A DNA stretch of 64,000 nucleotides from Phocaeicola fibrisolvens (GTDB lineage: Bacteria; Bacteroidota; Bacteroidia; Bacteroidales; Bacteroidaceae): contig NZ_JAOQJI010000002.1 in assembly GCF_025567125.1 (NCBI RefSeq), positions 1-64,000 of the forward strand, read 5' to 3'. A program made the position numbers and the translations under genes. Every line of letters begins with the position of its first letter. Position 1 is the stretch's first letter. Below the pieces are notes generated by a model, which searched no databases, was not told where the DNA came from, and was given only the letters and a program-made list of their open reading frames with translations. Of the stretch, positions 43,939-52,701 are shown one piece after another.

Positions 43939-46128
43939 ATGCGAAGACTGAAAAGCTTATATGTGGTTTTGTGGGGACTGCTGGCAATCTGTTTGTTGGT
44001 TGGTTTTCCTCGTCAAGGCATGGCACGTGACAATGCTCCGTCGCTTCCTTGGAAACCGCTTGTGGCTGATTCCATTCTGGAACACATGTTTCATGCCGCT
44101 TCCATCTATTCGCGTGAGGTGAAAAGTTACAAGGCTGACTTGTATTTGAAAGGCCATCTCACGGTGCACAAGCAGAACCGTATCATTCGTTACGTACCTT
44201 CCATGTTCCGGTTGGAAAAAGGGATAAAAGATTATCTTCACGAATCAATCAGTGAACTTCAGTATACGGCTCCAGGGCTTATCGACCGTAAAGTCCGGGC
44301 TATCTCTACTACTTTCCCCAGTTATAAGGGGCAGATTTTCGATGTGATAGATTACATGAAGTTTAATATTTATGCTCCTTCATTGATGGGTAACAAATTA
44401 TTGTCGCCGTTGAGTGAGAAGGCGCGAGTTCATTACCGTTATTTGTTGGAGAGTGTGGAACACAGGTTGGGAGGAGAGTGGTATTGTATCCGAGTGGTGC
44501 CCCGTTACCGGAGTACACAGCTTGTGGAAGGGGTGTTGTGGCTTTCTTCTACCGACTGGACCATCCGGAAGATGAGTTTAAGGGGGCGTTATGACCTGAT
44601 TCATTTTCATCTGAGCATGCAGATGGGGGAGGAGGACGAGACTAAATATCTTCCGATATTAATGAATTTGGACTTGAATTTCAAATTCTTGAAGAATCAT
44701 CTGGAAATGAAGTATACGGGCTGGATGCGCTATTCTTCCGTGGTGTTCCGACAGCCGGGGGAGGAGTGGATTGTAAAGAAAACAAACGAACATAATCTTT
44801 CCAACTCCTATACGCTGACGTGTGATACCAGCCGGCTGGTGGTGGAGAGGGATTCGTTCAATCGTATCCGTCCGATTCCTTTGTCGTCGGAAGAAGATTC
44901 GCTGTATCTGCAGGCTGATGAGAGAAGCCGTCAGAGAGCAGCCGATACCCTGATGACCGAGCCTACGAAATTTAAAAAGAATATGGTGTTCCTCGGGCAG
45001 ATAGGAGATGCGTTGATCAGCAGTTACGATATTGATATGTCGAGAATAGGAAGTATTAGCTGTTCGCCGATTATCAATCCGTTGTTGGTCAGTTATAGCC
45101 ATCGGAATGGAATTTCCTACCGGCAAGTGTTCAAATACAACAAACTGTTTCATGACGGACGTCTGTTGCGTATCGCTCCCCAGATTGGTTATAATTTTAC
45201 CAAGAAGGAGCTCTATGCCAAGGCAGATGTAGAGTATATTTACAATCCCCGCAAACTGGGGTCTATTGAAGTGCATGCCGGAAACGGTAACCGGATTTAC
45301 AGTAGTGTGGTACTTGACCAGCTGAAGGAAATGCCGGACAGTACTTTCTCGTTCGAAGGACTGGAACTGGACTACTTTAAGGATGTGTATGTGGATATGT
45401 CGCACAACATCGAGTTGTGCAACGGTCTGAAACTGGGTACGGGTCTGGCCATGCACTGGAGGTATACCAAAAGTACGCCGGAAGTAGAGGCCCGCGTACG
45501 TTCCCGCTACAACAGTTTTGCTCCCCGTATCCGGTTGGAATGGACACCGGGAATGTATTATTACATGAACGGCAACCGAAAGATCAACGTGGGTTCGTTT
45601 TTCCCGACCTTTATGCTGGACTATGAACGAGGAATCAGGTTGCTGAAAAATTCGGGGACGTATGAGCGTATCGAATGTTCGGTGGAACAGGTTATCCGTC
45701 TGAAAAATGTCCGTTCAATTGCCTACCATATCGGAGGCGGAATGTTCACCAACCAGTCGGACATGTATTTCGTGGATTACGTACACTTTGCCAACCTGAA
45801 TCTTCCGCAAGGTTGGAACGATGACATTGGAGGAACTTTTCAGATGCTGGACGGACGTTGGTACAATGCGTCCAGTCATTACATTCGTGGAAACATGACC
45901 TTTGAAGCACCTTTCATCTTTCTTTATCCGGTAACTCGTCTTCTGTCTTTTATTCAGAAAGAACGAATCTATGCAGGCGTTCTGTTCATGCCCCACCTGA
46001 ATCCTTACCTGGAATTTGGATACGGTTTTGCCACCCATCTATTTGATGCCGGTGTGTTTATCGGAAATGAAAAAGGTAAATTTACCTCCGTGGGATGTAA
46101 ATTTACCTTCGAGTTATTCAATAAGTAA
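43939..46128 (+). CDS. DUF5686-family outer-membrane beta-barrel protein
   Basis: 729 residues from the ATG giving MRRLKSLYVVLWG; a TTG two codons earlier is an alternative. Signal peptide about 1-30. Residues about 40-330 form an alpha/beta periplasmic region (FHAASIYSREVKSYKADLYLKG), and about 340-729 form a barrel with alternating hydrophobic strands ending VGCKFTFELFNK. Unlike many relatives it lacks the N-terminal carboxypeptidase-like regulatory domain. Function of the family is unknown; an outer-membrane channel or assembly role is possible. Confidence 0.8.
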   Translation: MRRLKSLYVVLWGLLAICLLVGFPRQGMARDNAPSLPWKPLVADSILEHMFHAASIYSREVKSYKADLYLKGHLTVHKQNRIIRYVPSMFRLEKGIKDYLHESISELQYTAPGLIDRKVRAISTTFPSYKGQIFDVIDYMKFNIYAPSLMGNKLLSPLSEKARVHYRYLLESVEHRLGGEWYCIRVVPRYRSTQLVEGVLWLSSTDWTIRKMSLRGRYDLIHFHLSMQMGEEDETKYLPILMNLDLNFKFLKNHLEMKYTGWMRYSSVVFRQPGEEWIVKKTNEHNLSNSYTLTCDTSRLVVERDSFNRIRPIPLSSEEDSLYLQADERSRQRAADTLMTEPTKFKKNMVFLGQIGDALISSYDIDMSRIGSISCSPIINPLLVSYSHRNGISYRQVFKYNKLFHDGRLLRIAPQIGYNFTKKELYAKADVEYIYNPRKLGSIEVHAGNGNRIYSSVVLDQLKEMPDSTFSFEGLELDYFKDVYVDMSHNIELCNGLKLGTGLAMHWRYTKSTPEVEARVRSRYNSFAPRIRLEWTPGMYYYMNGNRKINVGSFFPTFMLDYERGIRLLKNSGTYERIECSVEQVIRLKNVRSIAYHIGGGMFTNQSDMYFVDYVHFANLNLPQGWNDDIGGTFQMLDGRWYNASSHYIRGNMTFEAPFIFLYPVTRLLSFIQKERIYAGVLFMPHLNPYLEFGYGFATHLFDAGVFIGNEKGKFTSVGCKFTFELFNK

Positions 46129-46142
46129 GCTATCTGTTTAAA

Positions 46143-47303
46143 TCAAATCAGCTCGTCCGAGGTGTAGCCTTTCGGCAGCGGACGGCAGTTGTAGCCTGAA
46201 GCCATGATTTCTCCATAAGCTCCGGCCGAGCGCAGGGCAATCAGGTCGCCGCGGTGTACCTTGTTCAAGTCGATGGCCTTGCCGAACACGTCGGATGATT
46301 CACAGATAGGCCCTACCACGTCGTAAGTCTCTACCGGTTCTTCCGAAGTCAGGTTTTCAATCTTGTGGTAAGCCTGGTACAAAGCCGGACGAATCAGGTC
46401 GGTCATACCCGCGTCTACGATGGCAAACTGCTTGTTCGTACCCTGTTTCACGTAAGTCACTTTGGTGATGAGGCTTCCGCATTGTCCCACTACCGAGCGT
46501 CCCAGCTCAAAATGGAGTGTCTGTTGCGGGCGCAGGCGCAGGTGCTTGTGATAGGTAGCGAAGTACTCGGCGAAGTCCGGAATCGGCTGGCGGTTTGGAT
46601 GTGCATAGTCGATGCCCAGTCCGCCTCCCACGTTGATGTGTTCCACGATAATCTGGCGGGCATAAAGTTTTTCCTGCAGTTCGTTCACACGGTTGCAGAG
46701 CGCCACGAAGTCGCCCATGTCCAGAATCTGTGAGCCAATGTGGAAATGCAGTCCCACGAACTTCACGTTTTTCATCTCCAGTGCCAGGTCGATGATGTGG
46801 TCCATGTCCTGCATGCTGATGCCGAACTTGTTTTCTGCCAGACCGGTAGTGATGTTGGCATGCGTATGCGCACCTACATCTGGGTTGATACGGAACGCCA
46901 CGCGGGCAATCTTGTTCTTTGCCGCAGCCAGTTCGTTGATGACCTCCAGTTCCGGAATGGACTCTACGTTGAAGCAGAAAATGTCATAATCCAGTCCCAG
47001 ATTGATTTCCTTGTCGGTCTTTCCCACGCCGGCATAGACAATCTTGCTGGCCGGGAATCCAGCCTGGATGGCTGCCTGGATTTCACCACCGCTCACACAG
47101 TCGGCCCCCAGTCCGCTTTCGCGGATGATACGCAGGATTTTAGGATTGGCATTGGCTTTTACGGCATAATGCACGCAGAATTTATTGTATTTCCCTGCTT
47201 CTTCCTTGATTTTGTCCAAGGTTTCACGCAGCAGGTTCGCGTCATAAAAATAAAACGGAGTTTCAAGTTCGCTGAAACGCGCTATAGGAAAATTAGCTTT
47301 CAT
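46143..47303 (-). CDS. lysA: Diaminopimelate decarboxylase
   Basis: 386 residues. It is a PLP-dependent fold-III decarboxylase, converting meso-diaminopimelate to L-lysine. The PLP lysine is K49 in VHYAVKANANP. Further conserved blocks are HFHIGSQILD, HINVGGGLGIDY and the active-site GPICESSDVF. It is downstream of lysC on the same strand, with a terminator-like hairpin in the 94-base gap. Confidence 0.97.
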   Translation of the reverse strand: MKANFPIARFSELETPFYFYDANLLRETLDKIKEEAGKYNKFCVHYAVKANANPKILRIIRESGLGADCVSGGEIQAAIQAGFPASKIVYAGVGKTDKEINLGLDYDIFCFNVESIPELEVINELAAAKNKIARVAFRINPDVGAHTHANITTGLAENKFGISMQDMDHIIDLALEMKNVKFVGLHFHIGSQILDMGDFVALCNRVNELQEKLYARQIIVEHINVGGGLGIDYAHPNRQPIPDFAEYFATYHKHLRLRPQQTLHFELGRSVVGQCGSLITKVTYVKQGTNKQFAIVDAGMTDLIRPALYQAYHKIENLTSEEPVETYDVVGPICESSDVFGKAIDLNKVHRGDLIALRSAGAYGEIMASGYNCRPLPKGYTSDELI

Positions 47304-47336
47304 GTGGGTTTAGTTGTTTTGTTTGATTAGGATGAT

Positions 47337-47377
47337 AAAAAAGCGGACGATGCGGTTTTGCCCGTATCCTCCGCTTT
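47337..47377 (-). terminator. Intrinsic terminator between lysC and lysA
   Basis: On the minus strand AAAGCGGA pairs with TCCGCTTT, with a second inner stem, followed by a run of T. It should stop or attenuate lysC transcripts before lysA. Confidence 0.7.
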
Positions 47378-47397
47378 CTGCTGTATAAAAATGTATT

Positions 47398-48723
47398 TTA
47401 TTTCTTGTTGCCGTTGAACAGCACGTCACTCAATGACTGGAGTGCTCTCTTCTTGTCTGCTTCACGAATCAGGAAAGAGATGTTGTAGTTGCTTCCGCCG
47501 AATGAGATCATACGTACCGGGATTTCGCGCATGGCATCGAGTGCCTTTGCTTCAAAACCTACGTTTTCCCATTCCAGGTCGCCCACTACGCAAACGATAC
47601 ACATGTCGTGGTCTACCGTAACGGTACCGTACTTCTTCAGGTCGTTCACAATCTCATTCAAGTGCTTCGTGTTGTCGATAGACATGGACACACCTACTTC
47701 AGATGTGCAAACCATATCGATGGCTGTCTGATAGCTTTCGAAGATTTCGAACACCTTGCGCAGGAAACCATGAGCCAGCAGCATACGGCTGGATTTGATT
47801 TTGATGGCCGTGATGTTGTCCTTGGCAGCAACTGCCTTGATTTTTCCCTTTTCCGTGTCGTTAGAAATCAGCGTACCTGGAGCCGACGGTTCCATGGTGT
47901 TCAGCAGACGTACCGGGATGTTGGCATATTTGGCCGGCTGGATGCAGGTGGGGTGCAGAATCTTGGCACCGAAGTAAGCCAGTTCGGCAGCCTCCTCGAA
48001 GTGCAGCTGACGGACAGGAGAAGTCTTGTCCACCACGCGCGGGTCGTTGTCGTGCATACCGTCGATGTCCGTCCAAATCTGGATTTCAGACGCGTTGATG
48101 GCTGCACCGATCAGAGAAGCTGTATAGTCGCTTCCGCCACGCTGCAAGTTGTCGATTTCACCGTACGCATTGCGGCAGATGAATCCCTGCGTGATATAAA
48201 TCTCATAGCCCGGATTGGCTTCCAGCTGTGCGTTCAGTTTCTCGCGGATGTACGTCAGGTCCGGTTCACTGTTTTTGTCCGTGCGCATGTATTCCAATGC
48301 CGGAATCAGTACCGCCTTCACGCCCTGTTCGCACAAATAGTTTGTCACCATGTTTGTAGAGATGATTTCCCCCTGTGCCAGGATGACTTTTTCTTCAAAA
48401 AGCGTAAATATGTCTTTCGTGTAAGAACGAATGTAATCAAAAACCGATTTTACGAAATCCAGTGTTTTCTGTTTATATTCTTCGGTAGAATACAACTCAT
48501 CAATGTGCTGTTTATATTTAGATTCCAATCTATTGATGATTTCATTTGCACCTTCTGGATTTTTCTTGTACAGATAATCCGAAATTTCAACCAATGTGTT
48601 CGTCGTACCCGACATGGCAGACAGGACTACAATTTTCTGTTCGCCGTCATTGATTAATTTGGCCACATCCTTCATTCTTTGTGCGGAACCTACGGATGTA
48701 CCTCCAAACTTTAAAACTTTCAT
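47398..48723 (-). CDS. lysC: Aspartokinase (monofunctional)
   Basis: 441 residues. Phosphorylates L-aspartate in the first step of lysine/threonine/methionine synthesis. The N-terminal kinase domain has KFGGTSVGS (4-12) and GGSDYTASLIG. The C-terminal about 150 residues are tandem ACT domains (VCTSEVGVSMSID, CIVCVVGDLEWEN) for feedback control. There is no homoserine dehydrogenase fusion. The short leader shows no lysine riboswitch. Confidence 0.97.
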   Translation of the reverse strand: MKVLKFGGTSVGSAQRMKDVAKLINDGEQKIVVLSAMSGTTNTLVEISDYLYKKNPEGANEIINRLESKYKQHIDELYSTEEYKQKTLDFVKSVFDYIRSYTKDIFTLFEEKVILAQGEIISTNMVTNYLCEQGVKAVLIPALEYMRTDKNSEPDLTYIREKLNAQLEANPGYEIYITQGFICRNAYGEIDNLQRGGSDYTASLIGAAINASEIQIWTDIDGMHDNDPRVVDKTSPVRQLHFEEAAELAYFGAKILHPTCIQPAKYANIPVRLLNTMEPSAPGTLISNDTEKGKIKAVAAKDNITAIKIKSSRMLLAHGFLRKVFEIFESYQTAIDMVCTSEVGVSMSIDNTKHLNEIVNDLKKYGTVTVDHDMCIVCVVGDLEWENVGFEAKALDAMREIPVRMISFGGSNYNISFLIREADKKRALQSLSDVLFNGNKK

Positions 48724-48770
48724 TTTACGTTTCGAATTTAAAATGTTTTATAATTAATTATTTTCGGGAG

Positions 48771-48778
48771 CAAATGTA
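48771..48778 (-). promoter_or_regulatory. Promoter -7 box of lysC
   Basis: The minus strand reads TACATTTG (TAnnTTTG), 48 bases before the lysC start. Confidence 0.55.
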
Positions 48779-48838
48779 GTAATAAAAACCCTATTTTAAG
48801 TTCATTTTGGCAAAATTCCTTTTACTCCTTTGTCTTTT

Positions 48839-49519
48839 TTATGAATTGCCGGTTTCTGTCAGGCGATGGCACTCACATTTGTACACTTTTCCCGGGTATT
48901 CCGACAGCAGGTTCAGGTTGTGCGTGGTCATGATGATGGCCGACCCTTGCCGGCAGATCTCCTGCAACAACTCCACGATGTGCCGACCAGTTTCTACGTC
49001 AAGGTTGCCCGTCGGTTCGTCGGCCAGGATAATGTCCGGTTTGTTCAGGATGGCCCGGGCGATGACGATACGTTGCTGTTCACCTCCCGAAAGTTCGTTA
49101 GGCATTTTATAGCCTTTGTTTTCCATGCCTACCTGTTGGAGTACCTCGTTGATACGCGTTTCTATTTCCGTACGCTTTTTCCATCCGGTAGCTTTGAGCA
49201 CGAATTTCAGGTTCTCGTATACGGTACGGTCGGTCAGCAGTTGGAAGTCTTGAAACACGATACCCAGTTTCCGGCGCAGGGGAGGGAGGTCTTTTCTTTT
49301 CAACTGACGGATAGAGTATCCCATCACCTGGGCCTCTCCGTCGTTGATTTCCACTTCTCCATAGAGTGTTTTCAGAAAAGTGGATTTTCCGCTGCCCACC
49401 TTCCCGATAAGGTAGATGAATTCTCCCTTCTTCAGCTCAAAGTTGATGTCTGAAAGAATTTCCTGTCCCTGCAGGCTGATGCTGACATGCTGGTATGTGA
49501 TAAGCGGTTGTTCTTCCAT
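48839..49519 (-). CDS. ABC transporter ATP-binding protein, FtsE-like
   Basis: 226 residues. Walker A GKVGSGKST at 39-47, signature LSGGEQQRIVIARA at about 139-152, Walker B ILADEPTGNLD. Closest in style to FtsE/LolD-type ATPases that work with an FtsX-like permease; none is adjacent, as usual in Bacteroidetes. If FtsE, it controls septal peptidoglycan hydrolysis at division. It starts 8 bases after hisIE, so it is the last gene of the histidine operon transcript. Confidence 0.88.
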   Translation of the reverse strand: MEEQPLITYQHVSISLQGQEILSDINFELKKGEFIYLIGKVGSGKSTFLKTLYGEVEINDGEAQVMGYSIRQLKRKDLPPLRRKLGIVFQDFQLLTDRTVYENLKFVLKATGWKKRTEIETRINEVLQQVGMENKGYKMPNELSGGEQQRIVIARAILNKPDIILADEPTGNLDVETGRHIVELLQEICRQGSAIIMTTHNLNLLSEYPGKVYKCECHRLTETGNS

Positions 49520-49527
49520 GCGTTACA

Positions 49528-50139
49528 TTAATGTTTTTTCCAGTTCGCGCTGTGACGTTCTTTCAGTTCGCGGGCCAGGTCTTCAATGCGGTAGCCTTTG
49601 TAGGTGAGCAATACAATCAGGTGGTACAGCAGGTCGGCTCCTTCGTAAATCAACCGTTCGTCGGTACCGTTGCAGGCCTCGATGACTGTTTCCACTGCCT
49701 CTTCGCCCACTTTCTGCGCCATCTTGTTGACGCCTGAATTGAACAGGCTGGTCGTGTAGGATTTTTCCGGCATCTCCTGGCGGCGTCGGTCGATGAAATC
49801 CTGCAGCTCTTTCAGGAACATGATATCCTGTTCGTTCTTTTCCCCCCAGCAAGTGTCGGTGCCGGTGTGGCAGACAGGGCCGTCCGGGTGTACCATGATG
49901 AGCAGGGTGTCGTTGTCGCAGTCTGCCTTAATGGATACCACGTGCAGGAAGTTGCCGCTCTGTTCGCCCTTGGTCCACAGACGGTTTTTCGTACGGCTGA
50001 AGAAAGTCACCTTTCTCGTTTCCACGGTCTTTTCGTAGGCTTCCTTGTTCATGAAGCCCAGCATCAACACTTTCTGTGTGTAGTTATCTTGGATGATGGC
50101 CGGAATCAGGCCATTCATTTTCTCGAAATCCAGTTCCAT
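49528..50139 (-). CDS. hisI: Bifunctional phosphoribosyl-AMP cyclohydrolase / phosphoribosyl-ATP pyrophosphatase
   Basis: 203 residues (HisIE). Residues about 1-105 are the zinc cyclohydrolase (ADCDNDTLLIMVHPDGPVC-type block plus TDTCW). Residues about 115-203 are the pyrophosphohydrolase (NKMAQKVGEEAVETVIEA). Catalyses steps 2 and 3 of histidine synthesis. It is 31 bases after hisF in the same operon. Confidence 0.96.
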   Translation of the reverse strand: MELDFEKMNGLIPAIIQDNYTQKVLMLGFMNKEAYEKTVETRKVTFFSRTKNRLWTKGEQSGNFLHVVSIKADCDNDTLLIMVHPDGPVCHTGTDTCWGEKNEQDIMFLKELQDFIDRRRQEMPEKSYTTSLFNSGVNKMAQKVGEEAVETVIEACNGTDERLIYEGADLLYHLIVLLTYKGYRIEDLARELKERHSANWKKH

Positions 50140-50170
50140 AATTCTTTATTTTTATATATAATGAGTGTTT

Positions 50171-50926
50171 TTATCTGCGCACGGTAACGCCTTCTTTGCA
50201 AAGGTAATCTTTTAATTCGGGAATCCGTATCTCTCCGAAGTGAAAAACGCTGGCTGCGAGCGCCGCGTTGGCTTTTCCCAGCGTAAATGCATCGCGGAAG
50301 TGTTCTTTTTTACCGGCACCTCCCGAAGCGATGACCGGGATGGTCAGTCTGTCGGCCAGTTCAGCCAGTGCCTCATTGGCATAGCCTTCCTTCACCCCGT
50401 CGTGGTCCATGCTCGTGAACAGGATTTCTCCTGCGCCCCGGCGGTTGGCCTCTTCCGCCCATTCCATCAGGAACCGGTCGGTCTTCAGCCGTCCCCCGTT
50501 GAGGTAACATTTCCAGCCCTGCGGAGTCTGGCGCGCATCGATGGCCACCACGCATACCTGTGAGCCGAAATGGAGAGCAATGTCATCAATGAGCTGCGGG
50601 TTGCGGAGGGCAGAGGAGTTGATGGACACCTTGTCCGCTCCGGCGTTCAGAAGCCGTTCCACGTCGCTCAGTTCATGGATGCCGCCTCCCACCGTAAACG
50701 GGATATTGATTTCTGCCGAGATGCGTTTCACCAGTTCCGTAAATGTTTTCCGCCCTTCATGGCTGGCCGTAATGTCCAGGTATACCAGTTCGTCTGCCCC
50801 TTGTTCGCTGTACGCCTTTCCCAGTTCCACCGGGTCGCCGGCCTGCCGCAGGTTGACGAAGTTGGTTCCCTTTACTGTCTGTCCGTCCTTGATGTCCAGA
50901 CAAGGTATGATTCTCTTTGCTAACAT
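50171..50926 (-). CDS. hisF: Imidazole glycerol phosphate synthase, cyclase subunit
   Basis: 251 residues. TIM barrel with catalytic Asp11 (IIPCLDIKDG) and Asp130 (VVAIDARQTP), phosphate loop TVGGGIHEL, and second-half duplicate VIASGGAGKKEHF. Works with HisH. Gene order hisH-hisA-hisF-hisIE is typical. Confidence 0.98.
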   Translation of the reverse strand: MLAKRIIPCLDIKDGQTVKGTNFVNLRQAGDPVELGKAYSEQGADELVYLDITASHEGRKTFTELVKRISAEINIPFTVGGGIHELSDVERLLNAGADKVSINSSALRNPQLIDDIALHFGSQVCVVAIDARQTPQGWKCYLNGGRLKTDRFLMEWAEEANRRGAGEILFTSMDHDGVKEGYANEALAELADRLTIPVIASGGAGKKEHFRDAFTLGKANAALAASVFHFGEIRIPELKDYLCKEGVTVRR

Positions 50927-50948
50927 AGTTTTGTTTCTTGAATAAGTT

Positions 50949-51671
50949 TTAAGGAAGGAAAGCCTTCAAGTCGTTCAGGGTGATGCGTCCCTCGTAAAAA
51001 GCCTTTCCGAATACCACCGCCGGGATGCCGGCCTCTTCCAGCGCTTCAATGTCCTTCATGCCGCTGATACCTCCGCTGGCAATCAGGTGCAGGTCGGGAT
51101 GAGCCTGGATAATTTCCTTGTACAAGTCGATGGACGGTCCGTTGAGCATGCCGTCGCGGGAGATGTCCGTACAGAGCACTTTCGTGGCCCCTTTCTTGAT
51201 GTATTCGTCGAGGAACGGCATCAGCTCCATCCGGCTGCATTCCAGCCAGCCGTTCACGGCGATTTTTCCATCCTTGGCATCCGCTCCCAGGATAATCCGT
51301 TCGCTACCATAGGCCTCCATCCATCGGCTGAACGTGTCCGGCTCCTTCACGGCGATACTGCCCAAGGTAACCATCTGCGCCCCGCTCTCGAAAGCGATGT
51401 GCAGGTCTTCGTCACTTTTGATGCCTCCGCCGAAGTCGATGGTCAGTGAGGTCTGTCCGGCCAATGCCTCCAGTACCTTGTAATTTACGATGTGTTTGGA
51501 AGCCGCTCCGTCCAGGTCCACCACGTGTAGCCGACGGATACCGTGTGCCTCAAACATCTTGGCCACTTCCACCGGGTTCTCGTTGTACACCTTTTTCGAC
51601 TGGTAGTCTCCTTGTGAAAGTCGTACGCATTTGCCGTCGATGACATCGATGGCAGGAATAAGTTCTATCAT
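50949..51671 (-). CDS. hisA: ProFAR isomerase (1-(5-phosphoribosyl)-5-[(5-phosphoribosylamino)methylideneamino]imidazole-4-carboxamide isomerase)
   Basis: 240 residues. TIM barrel isomerase of histidine synthesis. Catalytic Asp9 (LIPAIDVIDG) and Asp131 (ILGADAKDGK), phosphate loop IDFGGGIKS and second-half loop IASGGISGM. It lies between hisH (30 bases) and hisF (22 bases). Confidence 0.97.
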   Translation of the reverse strand: MIELIPAIDVIDGKCVRLSQGDYQSKKVYNENPVEVAKMFEAHGIRRLHVVDLDGAASKHIVNYKVLEALAGQTSLTIDFGGGIKSDEDLHIAFESGAQMVTLGSIAVKEPDTFSRWMEAYGSERIILGADAKDGKIAVNGWLECSRMELMPFLDEYIKKGATKVLCTDISRDGMLNGPSIDLYKEIIQAHPDLHLIASGGISGMKDIEALEEAGIPAVVFGKAFYEGRITLNDLKAFLP

Positions 51672-51701
51672 AGGATGTTCTTATGCAAATTGAGTGAAAG
51701 A

Positions 51702-52292
51702 TTAAAGATTCAGAAAGTTGCGCAGGATACATTCGCCCACCTTGCCGCTCTTTTCCGGGTGGAACTGGGTGGCATAGAAGTTGTCCTTGTGCAGTGCCGC
51801 ACTGAACGGAGTGATATATTCCGTAGTAGCCGCTGTAAACTCGTTGACCGGCACATAGAAACTATGGACGAAATACACGAATTCTTCCTCCTTGAGTCCC
51901 TGGAACAGCGGGCTGCGGAGATGCGAAAGCGTGTTCCATCCCATGTGGGGCACTTTGTCCTCTGGATGGGTTGGCTGGAATTTCTTCACTTCCGCGTCGA
52001 AGATGCCCAGACAGTCGACGTCTCCTTCCTCGGAATGGCGGCAGAGCAGCTGCATGCCCAGGCAGATACCTAACACCGGTTGCTTGAGGTCCTTGATGAG
52101 CTGGTCCAGTCCACATCCCTTCAAGTAATCCATGGTGGTGCGTGCTTCGCCCACTCCCGGAAAGATGACCTTGTCGGCACTGAGCAGTGTTTCCTTGTCG
52201 TGGGTGATGATGGGTTCCACGCCCAACCGCTTCAGGGCACAGTCTACCGAGAAAAGGTTGCCGGCATTGTATTTTATGATGGCGATTTTCAT
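51702..52292 (-). CDS. hisH: Imidazole glycerol phosphate synthase, glutaminase subunit
   Basis: 196 residues. Class I glutamine amidotransferase with Cys77 (LGICLGMQLL), His178 and Glu180 (TQFHPEKSG). Supplies ammonia to HisF. It is the first visible gene of this operon segment, with a promoter box just upstream, so earlier his genes (hisG, D, C, B) are not adjacent here. Confidence 0.97.
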   Translation of the reverse strand: MKIAIIKYNAGNLFSVDCALKRLGVEPIITHDKETLLSADKVIFPGVGEARTTMDYLKGCGLDQLIKDLKQPVLGICLGMQLLCRHSEEGDVDCLGIFDAEVKKFQPTHPEDKVPHMGWNTLSHLRSPLFQGLKEEEFVYFVHSFYVPVNEFTAATTEYITPFSAALHKDNFYATQFHPEKSGKVGECILRNFLNL

Positions 52293-52327
52293 TCTGTACT
52301 ATTTTTTTTGTAGAAAAATTGTTTTTG

Positions 52328-52335
52328 CAAAAGTA
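52328..52335 (-). promoter_or_regulatory. Promoter -7 box of the hisHAF-IE operon
   Basis: The minus strand reads TACTTTTG (TAnnTTTG), 36 bases before hisH. No His-rich leader peptide or attenuator is seen. Confidence 0.55.
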
Positions 52336-52505
52336 ACGAATTATAATCAATCTCCTAATAAACGCAACGAAAAGTTTGTCGCTTACTTTCTTTTTCTGAC
52401 AAGATGGAGTGGGATGGCCCTCTTTTTCTTATTTTTCATCTTTCGTCTGTGAGACTTCTGCTGAATTTTTTTTCATGAAGCTATTGCAGGTTCAAAAAAT
52501 TGTAC

Positions 52506-52513
52506 TACCTTTG
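52506..52513 (+). promoter_or_regulatory. Promoter -7 box of tRNA-Asp
   Basis: TACCTTTG matches TAnnTTTG, 42 bases before the mature tRNA. Confidence 0.55.
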
Positions 52514-52555
52514 CAACCGCAATCGAGAGAGAAAGCAACGAAAGAAAAACTTAAT

Positions 52556-52629
52556 GGTGCGTTAGTTCAGTTGGTTAGAATACATGCCTGTCACGCATGG
52601 GGTCACGGGTTCGAGTCCCGTACGCACCG
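52556..52629 (+). tRNA. tRNA-Asp (GTC anticodon)
   Basis: 74 bases fold into a cloverleaf. The acceptor stem GGTGCGT pairs with ACGCACC, with discriminator G. Anticodon arm CATGC-CTGTCAC-GCATG gives anticodon GTC. T-arm ACGGG-TTCGAGT-CCCGT. CCA is not encoded. It lies about 700 bases before the putative ICE junction. tRNA genes are common integration sites, but no att duplication is visible in the window. Confidence 0.97.
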
Positions 52630-52665
52630 CTGAGACTCAAGGACAACTGAGAGTCTGAAAGTGAC

Positions 52666-52701
52666 AAAGTCCACAATTCCAATGAATTGTGGACTTTTTT
52701 T
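52666..52701 (+). terminator. Terminator after tRNA-Asp
   Basis: AAAGTCCACAATTC (52666-52679) pairs with GAATTGTGGACTTT (52684-52697), followed by more T. Confidence 0.85.

Noticed and set aside
48724..48838. Lysine riboswitch before lysC
   Set aside because: The leader is about 40 bases, too short and unstructured.
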